Shown: positions 23,891 to 33,770 of the stretch, one piece after another
Numbering within the stretch: the stretch's first letter is position 1
Layout of the letters: every line of letters begins with the position of its first letter
Source: Antedon mediterranea
Taxonomy: Eukaryota > Echinodermata > Crinoidea > Comatulida > Antedonidae
Length of the DNA stretch: 64,000 nucleotides
Assembly (NCBI RefSeq): GCF_964355755.1
Contig: NC_092671.1
Span: 26,226,070 to 26,290,069 of the forward strand
Direction: 5' to 3'
The notes under the pieces: generated by a model
Told to the model about the DNA's origin: nothing
The model's input: only the letters and a program-made list of their open reading frames with translations
Databases searched by the model: none
Translations under genes and position numbers: made by a program

Positions 23891-24277
23891 AATTATTCCA
23901 TTGACTACCAAAATTTAAGTTTCAATATTAACCACCATTTAAGCTGTTTTTTAGTCTCATTCCAAAATTGTTTATATCTCTACCAAGCTACCTTCTTTGT
24001 TTTCTACTCTTATTCAGACTCCACCCTGGCTCCCTTTGTCATATTTCTTTTATTCCTGTCCACCCAGGCAGCACTTGCCAGCTTTATACTATGACGTTAT
24101 CCAAATTCCTTCACTTGCACTGATGAAGGGCTAGTGTTGCCCGAAAGCTCTGCTAACTTTTCTGGCTGTTTACTTTATCGTTTTGATTTAGCTTTTCGCT
24201 TTTTATTTTTGTATCTCCATTGAGATCCAGCCACTGATACCCACAGCATTGTCATTTTTCAGTAATTTGCCTTTGGA
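23891..24277 (+). mobile_element. Penelope-like 3' UTR (copy 1) with hammerhead-like core
   Basis: It matches 26466-26802 nearly base for base. Both copies contain CTGATGA, then a GGGC/GCCC stem with a TAGTGTT loop, then GAAA (24120-24146 here, 26648-26674 there). PLEs are known to carry hammerhead ribozymes with CUGAUGA...GAAA cores. An extra A before the stem and no clear outer helices make activity here doubtful. Confidence 0.8.
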
Positions 24278-24287
24278 TTTATATATA

Positions 24288-24289
<2 letters not shown>

Positions 24290-24322
<33 letters not shown>

Positions 24323-24431
24323 CATACTGTAAATTATAGAAACAGTGCTCATATTCGGAACATGATCTCATAATCGCGTCGAGCATAGCTCATTGGCGAA
24401 AGTTCCGTATTTTTTTAGTTGTATGAAAAAA

Positions 24432-24504
<73 letters not shown>
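24290..24504. repeat. Two (TA)n microsatellites
   Basis: TA runs lie at about 24292-24318 and 24435-24504, the second about 70 bp long. Between them are about 115 bp of unique sequence with GATCTCATAATCGCGTCGAG. They sit directly beyond the 3' end of the Penelope-like element. Confidence 0.95.
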
Positions 24505-24507
<3 letters not shown>

Positions 24508-24670
24508 TAGGCCTGTACAAATTAAATAACTATACAATTATATTTAAAAATCCTTCAACAAAGTTATAATTTATTTTGAGCTTTATTTAATTTTCAATTA
24601 TATTTATTTGCTATTAAGCTTATAAGTTTCAAACGAATTACTAAGTTTATATATATAAACCACCATTTAA

Positions 24671-26465
24671 TAATAATAACATCCCTTCGAAACTACATTT
24701 TAATAATCAGTCAGCTTACACTGTAAAAGACAAAGCAAACTTACTTAATCAATTTTTTTTATTCTGTTTTTAGTCCTGTTAACAACGATTTGGATATTCC
24801 TAATCTTCCTGAATATCCCATTGATTGCTTATCTAAACTTGAGTTTAATCAGGAGGTTATAGAAAAGCACATTAATAAAATTGATTCTCATAAGGCTTCA
24901 GGTAATGATGGTCTAAGTAATATTGTTTTGTCTTTAGCTGCCAAACCTCTTTCTTTCCCTTGTAAAATTGTATTTGAAAAATGCATTTCTGAGAAACGTT
25001 TTCCGATAAAATGTAAGCAAGCTAACGTGTGCCCTATCTTTAAAGCTGGTTCTAAATCTGATGTAGGCCTACGCAATTATAGACCGGTTTCATTGTTGCC
25101 AACTATTTCTAAAGTATTTGAAAAAATTGTTCACGACCAAATTTTTAAACATATATCACCAGTTATCAACACGGATTTTACCCAGGAAGGTCTTGTGAAA
25201 CAAATTTGTCTGTTCTATTGTCACATGCGTATGACGCAATAAATGCAAAAGGGCAATGCGGAGTTGTATATACAGACATGGCTAAAGCCTTTGACAGGGT
25301 CTCCCATAAGTTGCTCTTGTTCAAACTTCAACAATTTGGTCTAAATCACGATTTAATTTACTTTTTACAAGTTATTTATCGGACAGGTTTCAGAGAGTCA
25401 CTTTTGATGGTAACGCGTCTGAATGGCTTCCAGTTTTAACTGGCGTGCCTCAGGGGTCTATTTTGGGGCCTCTTTTTTTCATTATGTTTATCAACGATTT
25501 TTCCTTTGTTCCTCGTCATTCTAATGTTCTTATGTTTGCTGACGATATTAAATTATTTAAGTCTATACAAACCTTAAATGATATTTTGTTGTTACAAGAA
25601 GACGTTGACAGACTCATTCACTGGTGCGACACTTGGAATATGTCGTCAATGCCTCTAAATGCAAATCAATGTCTTTTACTCTTAAGAAAAAACACATCTA
25701 TTTTGACTTTTATATTATACTTGAAAGAGTCTCTGTTCACAAAGACCTTGGTATTTTTTTAGATAGTTCATTAACCTTCTGTAAACGTATTGATTTTATA
25801 GTCTCTAAATGCAATAGACTTTAGGGTTTTCTTTGGAGACATTGCAGACATATTAACGATAAAAAGGCATTAGTTATTTTATACAAATCTTTAGTTAGGT
25901 CGAATCTTGAATTCTGCAGTGTTATTTTTAACTCTATTTCTCTTGCCCAGTCTTCTAGATTACAAAGTGTACAGAACAAGTTTTGTCGATTTTATGTGCG
26001 TAAGTTTGGTTCTATTAGCAAAGACGTTCTTATTAATTTAGCGGATAGGCGTAAGTTATTTGATTTAATTTTTTTTTTAAGGCTGTGAACTCAATTTTTC
26101 ATGGTAATTTTGAAGTGTACTTTCCTATTTCTGTTCCACAATATCAATTGCGTAATCCTGCTTTATTTTCTATATCAAGAGGGAGGGTAAATATTACTAA
26201 AAATGGTGTTGTTAATCGTTTGCCTAAGTTATACCACTCACTATGTAAAATAGATGGATCTGTTGATATTTTTTTTGATTACCTTGCTTGTTTCCGTCAC
26301 AAGGTTTTGTCTAATGTCAGTAATATTTAAATGTTGTCTTGTTATCTGTTGATTTTTGCTTGTATATAATTTGTTATATTTTACGACTTTCAACCCTGTT
26401 AATGGTGACGTTTGGTCACTGTAGGGTGATGATGAAATAAAATATTTTAAAAAAATAAAAAAAAT
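24671..26465 (+). mobile_element. Non-LTR retrotransposon (LINE), 5'-truncated
   Basis: The insertion starts inside the RT coding region and ends in an A-rich tail (AAATATTTTAAAAAAATAAA) after about 130 bp of 3' UTR. It has no endonuclease and no ORF1. Truncation at the 5' end, an A-rich tail and clean interruption of another repeat are the marks of target-primed reverse transcription. RT motifs place it in the Jockey/CR1-like group of LINEs; I cannot settle the clade. Confidence 0.9.
24672..26329 (+). pseudogene. LINE reverse transcriptase, frameshifted
   Basis: This is an RT of the apurinic-endonuclease LINE type, preserved from the N-terminal palm region onwards. Reading left to right with frame changes: KASGNDGLS and RNYRPVSLLPTISKVFEKI (24790 frame); VVYTDMAKAFDRVSHKLL (25206 frame, catalytic Asp in D-M-A-K-A-F-D); GVPQGSILGPLFF and the catalytic FADDIKLF (25445 frame). 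Next comes VNASKCKSMSF to LGIFLDSSLTF (25624 frame), then an in-frame TAG at 25822. Remnants of the C-terminal domain follow (SLVRSNLEFCSVIFN near 25890) and a last open piece, 26085-26329. Breaks lie near 24755, 25203, 25370 and 25645, and again before 26085. Catalytic residues survive on paper, but the gene is dead. The ORF starts seen are all internal. Confidence 0.9.
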
Positions 26466-26802
26466 AAAGCTATTTTTTAGTTTCATTCCAAAATTGTTTA
26501 TATCTCTACCAAGCTACCTTGTTTTCTACTCTTATTCAGACTCCACCCTACCTCCTTTTGTTGTATTTCTTTTATTCCTGTCCACCCAGGCAGCACTTGC
26601 CAGCTCTTATACAGTACTATGACGTTATCCAAATTCCTTCACTTGCACTGATGAAGGGCTAGTGTTGCCCGAAAGCTCTGCTAACTTTTCTGGCTGTTTT
26701 ACTTTATCGTTTTGATTTACCTTTTCGCTTTTTTCAAATCTCCATTGAGATCCAGCCACCGATACCCACATCATTGTCATTTTTCAGTAACTTGCCTTTG
26801 GA

Positions 26803-27269
26803 TAAAATTAATTTATTGATCTGTTTTGTTTGTTCTATTAGCAGTATCAGCAAATGTTGTCCTTGTGTGCTGATACTTTTATATTTAAGTAACATCTTTT
26901 GTATTATTAATATAATAATAACAAAAACAAAAATCATATATAAAGCAAAACTAATAACCCGAGTTCGGAATAAAAGACGTGATTTCTCCGAAAATTACAT
27001 TTTTGAAAATAAGTGTCTGAGCAAAAACATAAAAAAGGTGGATGCAAATTGCACACGTAGAATCAGTTTGCCCTACAGTTAGGTCTAGTGTATTTGTACT
27101 TCATTATTTCCTTCCTTGTACATGCACGTGATCAACGTTTACCAACGACATAGATGGCGCACTTTGTATTATGTGTTATGATTTTGAATCAAAGTAGTCC
27201 TACTAGACTAGAGTACAGTTTCTTATTATAAACACATGAAAATATTTTCCTAAATTAACGTTTTTTCAG
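26803..27269. other. AT-rich spacer
   Basis: The opposite-strand frames at 26734-26937 and 26774-27082 have no recognised domain. Nothing else is seen. Confidence 0.4.
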
Positions 27270-27383
27270 ATAGTTGGAATAGAAAAGGAATGTCAATCCC
27301 CGTACACGCTAAATCTAAATGTCGGTATCTCTGACGCAGCCTTTGAGTCCAATGCGATTAAAGGATTATTTTGGTATACGTAG
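27270..27383 (+). CDS. Weak candidate exon, unknown protein
   Basis: A good acceptor (TTAACGTTTTTTCAG, with AAATTAAC as a possible branch site) is followed by 37 open codons to a TAG. The start reads IVGIEKECQSPYTLNLN and the next residues are VGISDAAFESNAIKG. The stretch is richer in G/C at third positions than its surroundings and reads like real protein. I recognise no family. It has no Met start, so if real it is an internal or last exon; a weak donor (TTTTG|GTATAC) lies just before the stop. No partner exon was found within several kilobases. An open stretch of this length also occurs by chance at this base composition, so this is a suggestion only. Confidence 0.25.
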   Translation: MVGIEKECQSPYTLNLNVGISDAAFESNAIKGLFWYT

Positions 27384-28602
27384 TATCATTATAGGCTTTG
27401 TAATATTAGGTAAATGCGAGGGGAAATTTTGGTATATGGATAGAAAATGATGCTAGAAGATAAAGCGAATATTATATATAACAGGTAACCTGTTATATTA
27501 GAATAGTTTTTGAATAGTTTAATTTGTATGATATTATCTTGTCATTTATTTGGTTGATGATACAGATATATTTAACTCGAGTGATAAGTAGAAGTAATAG
27601 TATTACACTTATGGTTTGTGAGTACAAAAATTATGAAATAATGATTATGACACTGTTATAGTGATATTGATAATTAATATGAAGGAGCACAATAGTGGAA
27701 ATACCGATTATTAAACGAGTATAATGATTATACTATGTTTACGGTAACGGTGGTAACAATATTAACACAATTATTAATATTTATAGTTTCCAATAGGGTT
27801 TAATGGATGCGTTGCCTCGGTTTGGTTGGTAGTGTAAATGTTTTCCAAACATACATTCAAAAGATTACAAAGGCAAGTTCACTAACCATGTTATACAGAT
27901 GTTATTACGCTACTAATTAATAGTTTGTTTGATAAAAACATTTTAGATTTAATATTCGTTAGTTTAACATAAACAAACAAAAAACATTGTTTATACTATA
28001 TAATGTACATAAATAATTTAAAAACAAACCAAAAAGTCCACAATAATTAATCAGAATACAATAAGATTACAAGCAATCAAATACCTTCTTTGAACCAAAA
28101 ATGCTGAGTAGTATTGATTTTTAAAATTTTAAACTAGTAAACATGTATTAGAGACTTTTTTGTACACTGTGTGCTCGGCAGTGGTAGTGCTCAAATTAAC
28201 GAACAAGCAATATGTATTTGAAATAAATAAAATACCACCTACCTCGCCAGTTTCTCATCGTATGCATAATGTAATAGCTGGAAAATCCAATGTCTACACA
28301 AAAATGTGTATTTCTTTAATAATTGAGAAAAATTGTAGTATGAAATACAATACGTGTGTTGCAGATTAGACAATGTGTATACTGTACTTAGGTTTGTGTA
28401 ACAAACTGTTAACATTACATTCATTGCCGCCCTCTATTTATTCAAAACTAGTATACGTCTAAGTTTAACTACTGGTGGGTGTCAATTTCATTTTTAGAAA
28501 AAAATCTCTGTACTAATAGTATGGACAGAAGAGTTGAAATGTGAACACTATCAGTAGACGATATTATACAATGTCCATGTAGGCAAAGAAGACACAATAA
28601 AC
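27384..28602. other. AT-rich non-coding stretch
   Basis: A short hairpin with 11-bp arms (ATATAACAGGT / ACCTGTTATAT) lies at 27476-27498. The opposite-strand frames at 28160-28424 have no domain. Confidence 0.45.
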
Positions 28603-28996
28603 GAAACTAAATATTGTAGGAAGATTTTAATAATACACAAAAGAGAGACACCAAATTATGTATGTGAACATTTTGGAAAGAAATTCAACCATAATGGGAA
28701 TTTTAAAACGCATTTGAGAATACACACAGAAAAGACACCGTATGAATTTGAACGTTGTAGGAAGAAATTTACACAAAATGGGAAGTTGAAAAAACTATTG
28801 TTAGAATACACACGAGAAATCTAGAGACACCAAATGAATGTGAACATTGTTGCAAAAAAATGTAAACGTACAAAATAAAGATTTGAAAACGCATGTGGGA
28901 AGAAACTTATACAAAATGGGAATTTAAAAAAAACATATTTTGAGAAAAGACACAAGAGAGACGCACAGTATAAGAATATGAATTTGGAATGTATAC
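28603..28996 (+). pseudogene. Decayed C2H2 zinc-finger array
   Basis: At least four degenerate C2H2 fingers, DNA-binding modules of transcription factors, can be read here. The best, in the frame starting 28642, runs YVCEHFGKKFNHNGNFKTHL, then R-I-H and the linker TEKTPY (family: TGEKPY). Its second Cys is replaced by Phe. The next finger keeps ERCRKKFTQNGKLKK but has lost both His. A TAG ends the frame at 28822. A further finger start, CEHCCKK, and a CGKKLIQNGNLKK piece follow in other frames, each with stops. Earlier, CRKILIIHKRE looks like a finger with an internal deletion. The repeated 'Q/HNGNFK' tip suggests a family of closely similar fingers. Stops, frameshifts and lost ligands show that it is non-functional. 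Nothing downstream suggests an intact sister. Confidence 0.8.
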
Positions 28997-30044
28997 CGTC
29001 ACAAATTCAATAGGCCTACCTTTAAAAATCCTGTACATGCATTTAGAAAACTGTGTTATGTACACACATAAGTACATAGCTGTTAATTATTCATAGACGT
29101 AGTGTCTATTGTGGTAGTTAATGAGACTGAATTTTAATTAATGAATTGACGAGCAAATAAATACAATGTTTGCCTATATTATGTAGTACTGTCAATAACT
29201 TATGTTAAATTAAGTTGGGTTTGTCAGTATCATCACTAATGATAATCCAATTACATTACAAGTTTTTAGGCTATATTGCAAAGAAGAGTACTCTATTTTA
29301 CATTTTTAAATCTTTTATAATAATTAACTTTCTTCTTTTGATTAGAAATAGTTTAGTTTTTGTTCAATATAGTTTGACTTGCAAGTTCAACTTTTATGGT
29401 AGTATCTTTTATGGTAGTATCTTTTATGGTAATATCTTTTCGTATTTCAACTGTAAGCCGAGTGGGCTTGTTTTGTCTACTCTTTTTTTTAAAGGGTGCA
29501 TACTGATTATTAATTATTAAGTAATTGTAGATTATTGAGTCGTTATTATTTCTTTAATTTGATAGTTAGAAAATAATTCATGTATGTCATTAGTAGCCCT
29601 AACCATGACTTTATTTATTTTTATTTTATTTCACATTTACATCCACCAGCCAAGGCCAATAACAGGATGTTTTAAAGAAACAATATAAATATAATATATA
29701 ATACAACAACAAGAAGACAACAACAACAGGCAGAAAGGCAAAGGTTACGAATAAAAAAACGGTTAAAATTGTAAAAATTAAGGGTAAACGAACGCTCGCT
29801 ATAAACAAGAAAGGGCAACTTACAAAGGACAACTGATGGTTAACAATTGATTAAATGTTTTAAACGGGTTTTATAAAATTAAGTAAATTATCCTCACTGT
29901 TTTTCTTACTTTTACTCTATATTGTACAGTGACCTAAACGTAAATAGACATTTTCATCATTTAAAAAAAATACGTAAAATAAAATTAACACAGTGAATTA
30001 GAGCTTGGCCATGACAATCTTACATATTTATTATTATTTTATCC
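28997..30044. other. AT-rich stretch with a retroelement-like tail
   Basis: At about 29605-29835, reading on the - strand, complex sequence (GGCCTTGGCTGGTGGATGTA) runs into AATAAAATAAAAATAAATAA. That looks like the polyadenylated 3' end of a retroelement. A TTTTATGGTAGTATC triplication sits at 29393-29435. No gene is supported. Confidence 0.4.
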
Positions 30045-30240
30045 CTTATACTTAATACTGGATAGCCTCTTCAGACTGTCCTTCCACAGGGCCTAGGGTA
30101 TAGTACTATGATTAGTTTGTGAGAGTGGCTGTGTGTGAACTAGTTCGTCGGTGTAACACCCTATTCGTCTCGAAAGATTTACTAGGTTCTTTAAAGTGCA
30201 CATGAACCAGATGTGAACACTGGACCTACGGTTTATATGG
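30045..30240 (-). repeat. Interspersed repeat family R5, copy 1
   Basis: On the - strand it reads GTGCACTTTAAAGAACCTAG, then ATCTTTCGAGACGA-TAGGG, then TAGGCCCT-TGG, then CTGAAGAGG-TA-CCAGTAT. The same string lies on the + strand at 62780-62966. The conserved order of words and a fixed end suggest the 3' part of a SINE or LINE. Confidence 0.75.
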
Positions 30241-30546
30241 TACAGTATATTATAGGCTTTAAGCTTTTAGTATCTCATGTCAAGCCAATAATTGTTTTCA
30301 CATGCCTCTTTTACAAGAGCAAAGGTTTAGCCTTCCTCGCCGTTTGTGATTATCTTAGAAATGTTTTAATCAGTTTTTGTAGTACAGCAAAATCTACCTA
30401 TACCATACGGCGCAAAAAACACCAACCACAAGCACTCTAATTGTGTTCGTGTGTTGCTTTCTACTTGAGTTCATTATGTATCATTAGTTTCCTCATTTCC
30501 ACTGCAAGTTATGGCTAATTGTTAATTAAAGTATTTTTGTAAAGAA
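30241..30546. other. Spacer
   Basis: A 75-codon frame (30213-30440) without recognised domain lies here. Nothing else is seen. Confidence 0.4.
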
Positions 30547-30780
30547 TAGCGTCCTCTCTTTGCCAATCAAGATTTGCGTATTTTGCATGGAAAGCATAGC
30601 GTCCTCAAGTTGAAATAATTCTGCATGGTTTGCTGCTTATGTTGGCATGTATTGTGTATTTTGGCAAAGCATAGCGCCCTCAGGTTGACAAATTTCTGTA
30701 TGGTTTGCATATTTTGGAATGTATTGTGTATTTTGGCAAAGCATAGCGCCCTCAATTTGCCTTTTTTGGCAAAATGTTTG
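30547..30780. repeat. Degenerate tandem repeat of about 72-75 bp
   Basis: TAGCG(T/C)CCTC recurs at 30547, 30597, 30672 and 30744. Each copy is followed by TTGG/TTTGCAT-ATTTTGG-ATGTATTGTGTATTTTGGCA. The last two units are full, the first is shortened to 50 bp. The reverse-strand frame 30567-30755, with the repeated peptide LRALCFAKIHNT, is a product of the array. Confidence 0.85.
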
Positions 30781-31956
30781 GGTATTTTGGCATGATGCTA
30801 ACCAACACTAATATAATTGAATATAAACTAAATACAGTGTTTTATATATTTGTCATTACTTAATACATGTCATAATACATAATGAGAACAAATCCTTATA
30901 ATGATTCAAGATAAAAGGATTAGCAGAAAATTAATGGAATAAGTTTACTTTAGAACAGATGTTGAATAAAACCATTCAACATTTATTTTTTTTAATTTAT
31001 TTATTTCGGAATAAAAATATAATACAAAAAGCAGCAAAAGTTGAAAGCATTGTATGTACATACTAAAAATATAAAACAGACAAAATCAATACAGTATTAT
31101 GCAATAACAAAACCCATATAAAAATACCATTAAACAAAATAAAGACAAGTGTGAGATCCTATTGCACAAAAATGAAGATCTTATGAATATAGAAGGAAAT
31201 GGCGAACATACGTTCATAATCGAGATGCTTTACAGTGCTGTTTCAATGAGGCGGATTTGGAGGGCCGGTCAGGTACCTACTGGAGTAGGGGCGTCAACGC
31301 GAGTTCACAAATAAAAAGCAATAGTCTAAATAATCCATTATGATTGGTAAAATCACTTGTGCTGCGTCACGAGTATAGTGGATAAAAGGTGGTGGCTATG
31401 ATGATAATGATGACGATGTCGTCAAAGGTAGCCCCGTTGCTAATTCCCAGTGACTATACACATTTCATCAACAGTTATACACATAATAAACAGTATATTT
31501 AAAACACACACGGTACATTTATTGTATTGACAATAACGATATCCTCGAGACCCAAACGGTACGATAAGTATGTGTATGCTTCGCATTTTTATAAAGATTT
31601 AAAAAATTGGGGGAAAATGAATACGCATAAATTCATTCAACATATTGACGGAATACCTAATTATTTTGATCATTTAATACGTAACACAAATCTTTGCTTT
31701 CAGACCAACATCAGAAAATTGTCTGTGTTTTGGATTGGTTTCAATGATTAGTTTACAATAGGTAAGATAAGATTACTGCAATTAAAGATGAACATATTTT
31801 ATAAATACTATTGAAAACTGCAAGAAAAATTGTTATCAACACAGCCTACATTGATTATAAAATAAGAACATTTTCCTTTAGCTTAAAACCATCCATATTA
31901 TGATTTTCATTTAACTATTCCTCATTATAGGCTACACACGCTTTAAGAAAACTCAA
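30781..31956. other. Non-coding stretch
   Basis: The part at 30990-31200 is A-rich and may be a reverse-oriented retroelement 3' end (TTATTTATTTCGGAATAAAAA on +). The 74-codon frame at 31527-31751 has no recognised domain. Confidence 0.4.
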
Positions 31957-31964
31957 CCCAGTCT

Positions 31965-32781
31965 ATGGAACGCCGTTTACGCAACATTTTGATGATATGA
32001 ATTTTTTGACGCGATGTGAATGAAATGCATCGATATGAATTGAATGGCGCGATATATGAATGAAATGTTTTGAATTGAATGCTTTGAATTGAATGTTTTG
32101 AATGAAATGTTGTGAATGAAATGTTTTGAATTGAATGTTTTGAATAAAATGTTTTGAATAAAATGTTTTGAACGAAATGTTTTGAATGAAATGTTTTGAA
32201 TGAAATGTTTTGAATGAAATGTTTGAATTGAATTGAAAAGTCAAACTATTGGCGGCTTATGTCATTCCCGCTCGCGATTTTGTTTTAACCTCTTAGGCCT
32301 AAGCCTGGGTACCCTCATCTCCTTTCCACGCTGTCATCAATATGGATCCTTTACAGAGAATCCTAACAGACATGAAACATTGGAATACATATTTCCGAAC
32401 CCAGGTCTGTTAGGATTCTCTGTAAAGGCAGCGTGGAGATGAGGGTACCCACGCTTAGGCCTAAGAGGTTGAAAAAAAAATCGCGAGCGGGAATGACATA
32501 CGCCACCAATAGTTTGAATTTTCAATTCAATTCAAACATTTCATTCACAACATTTCATTTAAAACATTTAATTCAAAACATTTCATTCAAAACATTGCAT
32601 TCAAAACAATTTATTCAAAACATTTCATTCAAAACATTTCATTCAAAACATTCAATTCAAAGCATTCAATTCAAAACATTTCATTCATATATCGCGCCAT
32701 TCAATTCATATCGATGCATTTCATTCACATATCGCGTCATAAAATTCATATCATTGAAATGTTGCGTAAACGGCGTTCCAT
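31965..32781. mobile_element. Complete foldback (TU-like) transposon with 14-bp repeats in its arms
   Basis: Two long inverted arms (31965-32371 and 32405-32781) flank a 33-base spacer. The outer ends are exact: ATGGAACGCCGTTTACGCAA and its reverse complement. Each arm then holds about a dozen copies of a 14-bp unit (TTTTGAATGAAATG and variants), followed by a GC-richer inner domain with CCCGCTCGCGATTTT and TAGGCCTAAG. The flanks carry an 8-bp duplication with one mismatch, CCCAGTCT (31957-31964) and ACCAGTCT (32782-32789). This architecture, tandem short repeats in long inverted termini, defines foldback elements and resembles the TU elements of sea urchins. No transposase is encoded; the small frames inside are repeat products. 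Confidence 0.93.
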
Positions 32782-32789
32782 ACCAGTCT

Positions 32790-33059
32790 GTATCTCGAGT
32801 TTCATAGAACAATTCTATTATAATACAGCAGCACATGTGTTTCAAATGTACCGATGGGTATCGATCGTGGACCATAGCCGAACTCTTAATCCAACCTTCC
32901 ATGAAACAGGCATCACATGTGGGCATATTTCCGTATTGTATGTAGTATAGAGATACATCACTGATAATTATATACTAATGACGTTTCAAGCATTTGCACA
33001 TGTGTACATTATAATAATTATTACACTAGCAATTATACCCAATCAAAATTAGTTTAAAG
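32790..33059. other. Spacer
   Basis: I see nothing supported here. Confidence 0.4.
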
Positions 33060-33770
33060 CATTCTTAGTACATAACACCCGACGCCAGTATCTCCCTATA
33101 CTCACCAGCTCCACCCTTCTTCAATAACAGCCGAAAAAAGCCCCAAATTCTTCCCAGGACAAATTTTAAGTATGTTGTAAATGAATAGGTGTCTGATTGG
33201 TTGATAATTAAAATATCTAATTTTGATACTGCGGCCCCAGCCTTCTTTCTCCTCTCACCATCCCAGCCACAAACAACAAACCTTAACTCTACCCCAGGAC
33301 AGTTCAAATGTAGTACCTTTTCCTAGTACAATTCCAATAATATACTTCATTACGCCAGTATCTCCGCTCCCTCTACTCCATCCCAACACACCCCAGATAT
33401 TGGGTGATGTGTTTAAGACGGTTCCAGTACAAATTATGGTAGCCATTACTCCCATCCCTCAGTGGCAGTTTTGAAATATAGTTTAAAACATTCCCGGTAC
33501 AACTGCGATCATTTTGATACCCATATGTATGGTTACATGCAGACACAGACATTGTGTAACGAACAAACATCGAAAGTAGAGAAAAGTTGGCCATTGTGAC
33601 CAAATGTTGGCCCCTAACTTGTATCCTAGATGGCGGATGATGTTTAAATATAGTACCCGATACAATTTGATACCGCATATGTAAGGTTACGTGCAGTAAC
33701 ACAAATTTGTATAACGAACAAACAAACAGACAAACGTACAAACTCGCTCACTTATAATATAGATAAAATA
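33060..33770 (+). repeat. Degenerate repeated block ending in an (ACAA)n tail
   Basis: Words recur in order: GTTTAAATATAGTACC / GTTTAAAACATTCCCGGTACAA, then GATACC-CATATGTA-GGTTAC-TGCAG, then AACGAACAAAC. These give related units near 33480-33570 and 33635-33725, with weaker ones from 33280. The C-rich parts (CCAGTATCTCC at 33083 and 33356) also repeat. The tail resembles that at 300-334, so a retroelement 3' end is likely. The many overlapping frames here are not genes. Confidence 0.55.

Larger units (their letters stand above)
22732..24277 (+). mobile_element. Penelope-like retroelement, 5'-truncated (copy 1)
   Basis: In order it holds the last part of a reverse transcriptase, a linker, a GIY-YIG endonuclease and a roughly 390-bp 3' UTR. 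That is the canonical Penelope-like (PLE) order. Everything upstream of the RT active-site motif is lost. A one-base reading-frame break separates RT and endonuclease, so this copy cannot make a full polyprotein. The 3' UTR recurs at 26466-26802. The right end, GCCTTTGGAT, gives way to TA repeats. Confidence 0.9.
24645..26802 (+). mobile_element. Penelope-like 3' UTR copy 2, split by a LINE
   Basis: The left piece (about 24645-24670) ends AAACCACCATTTAA. The right piece (about 26466-26802) starts AGCTATTTTTTAGTTTCATTCC. Joined, they match copy 1 around 23930-23960 without a gap, so the sequence between is a later insertion. The right piece ends at the same GCCTTTGGAT as copy 1. Only the 3' UTR of this Penelope copy is present. 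Confidence 0.88.
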
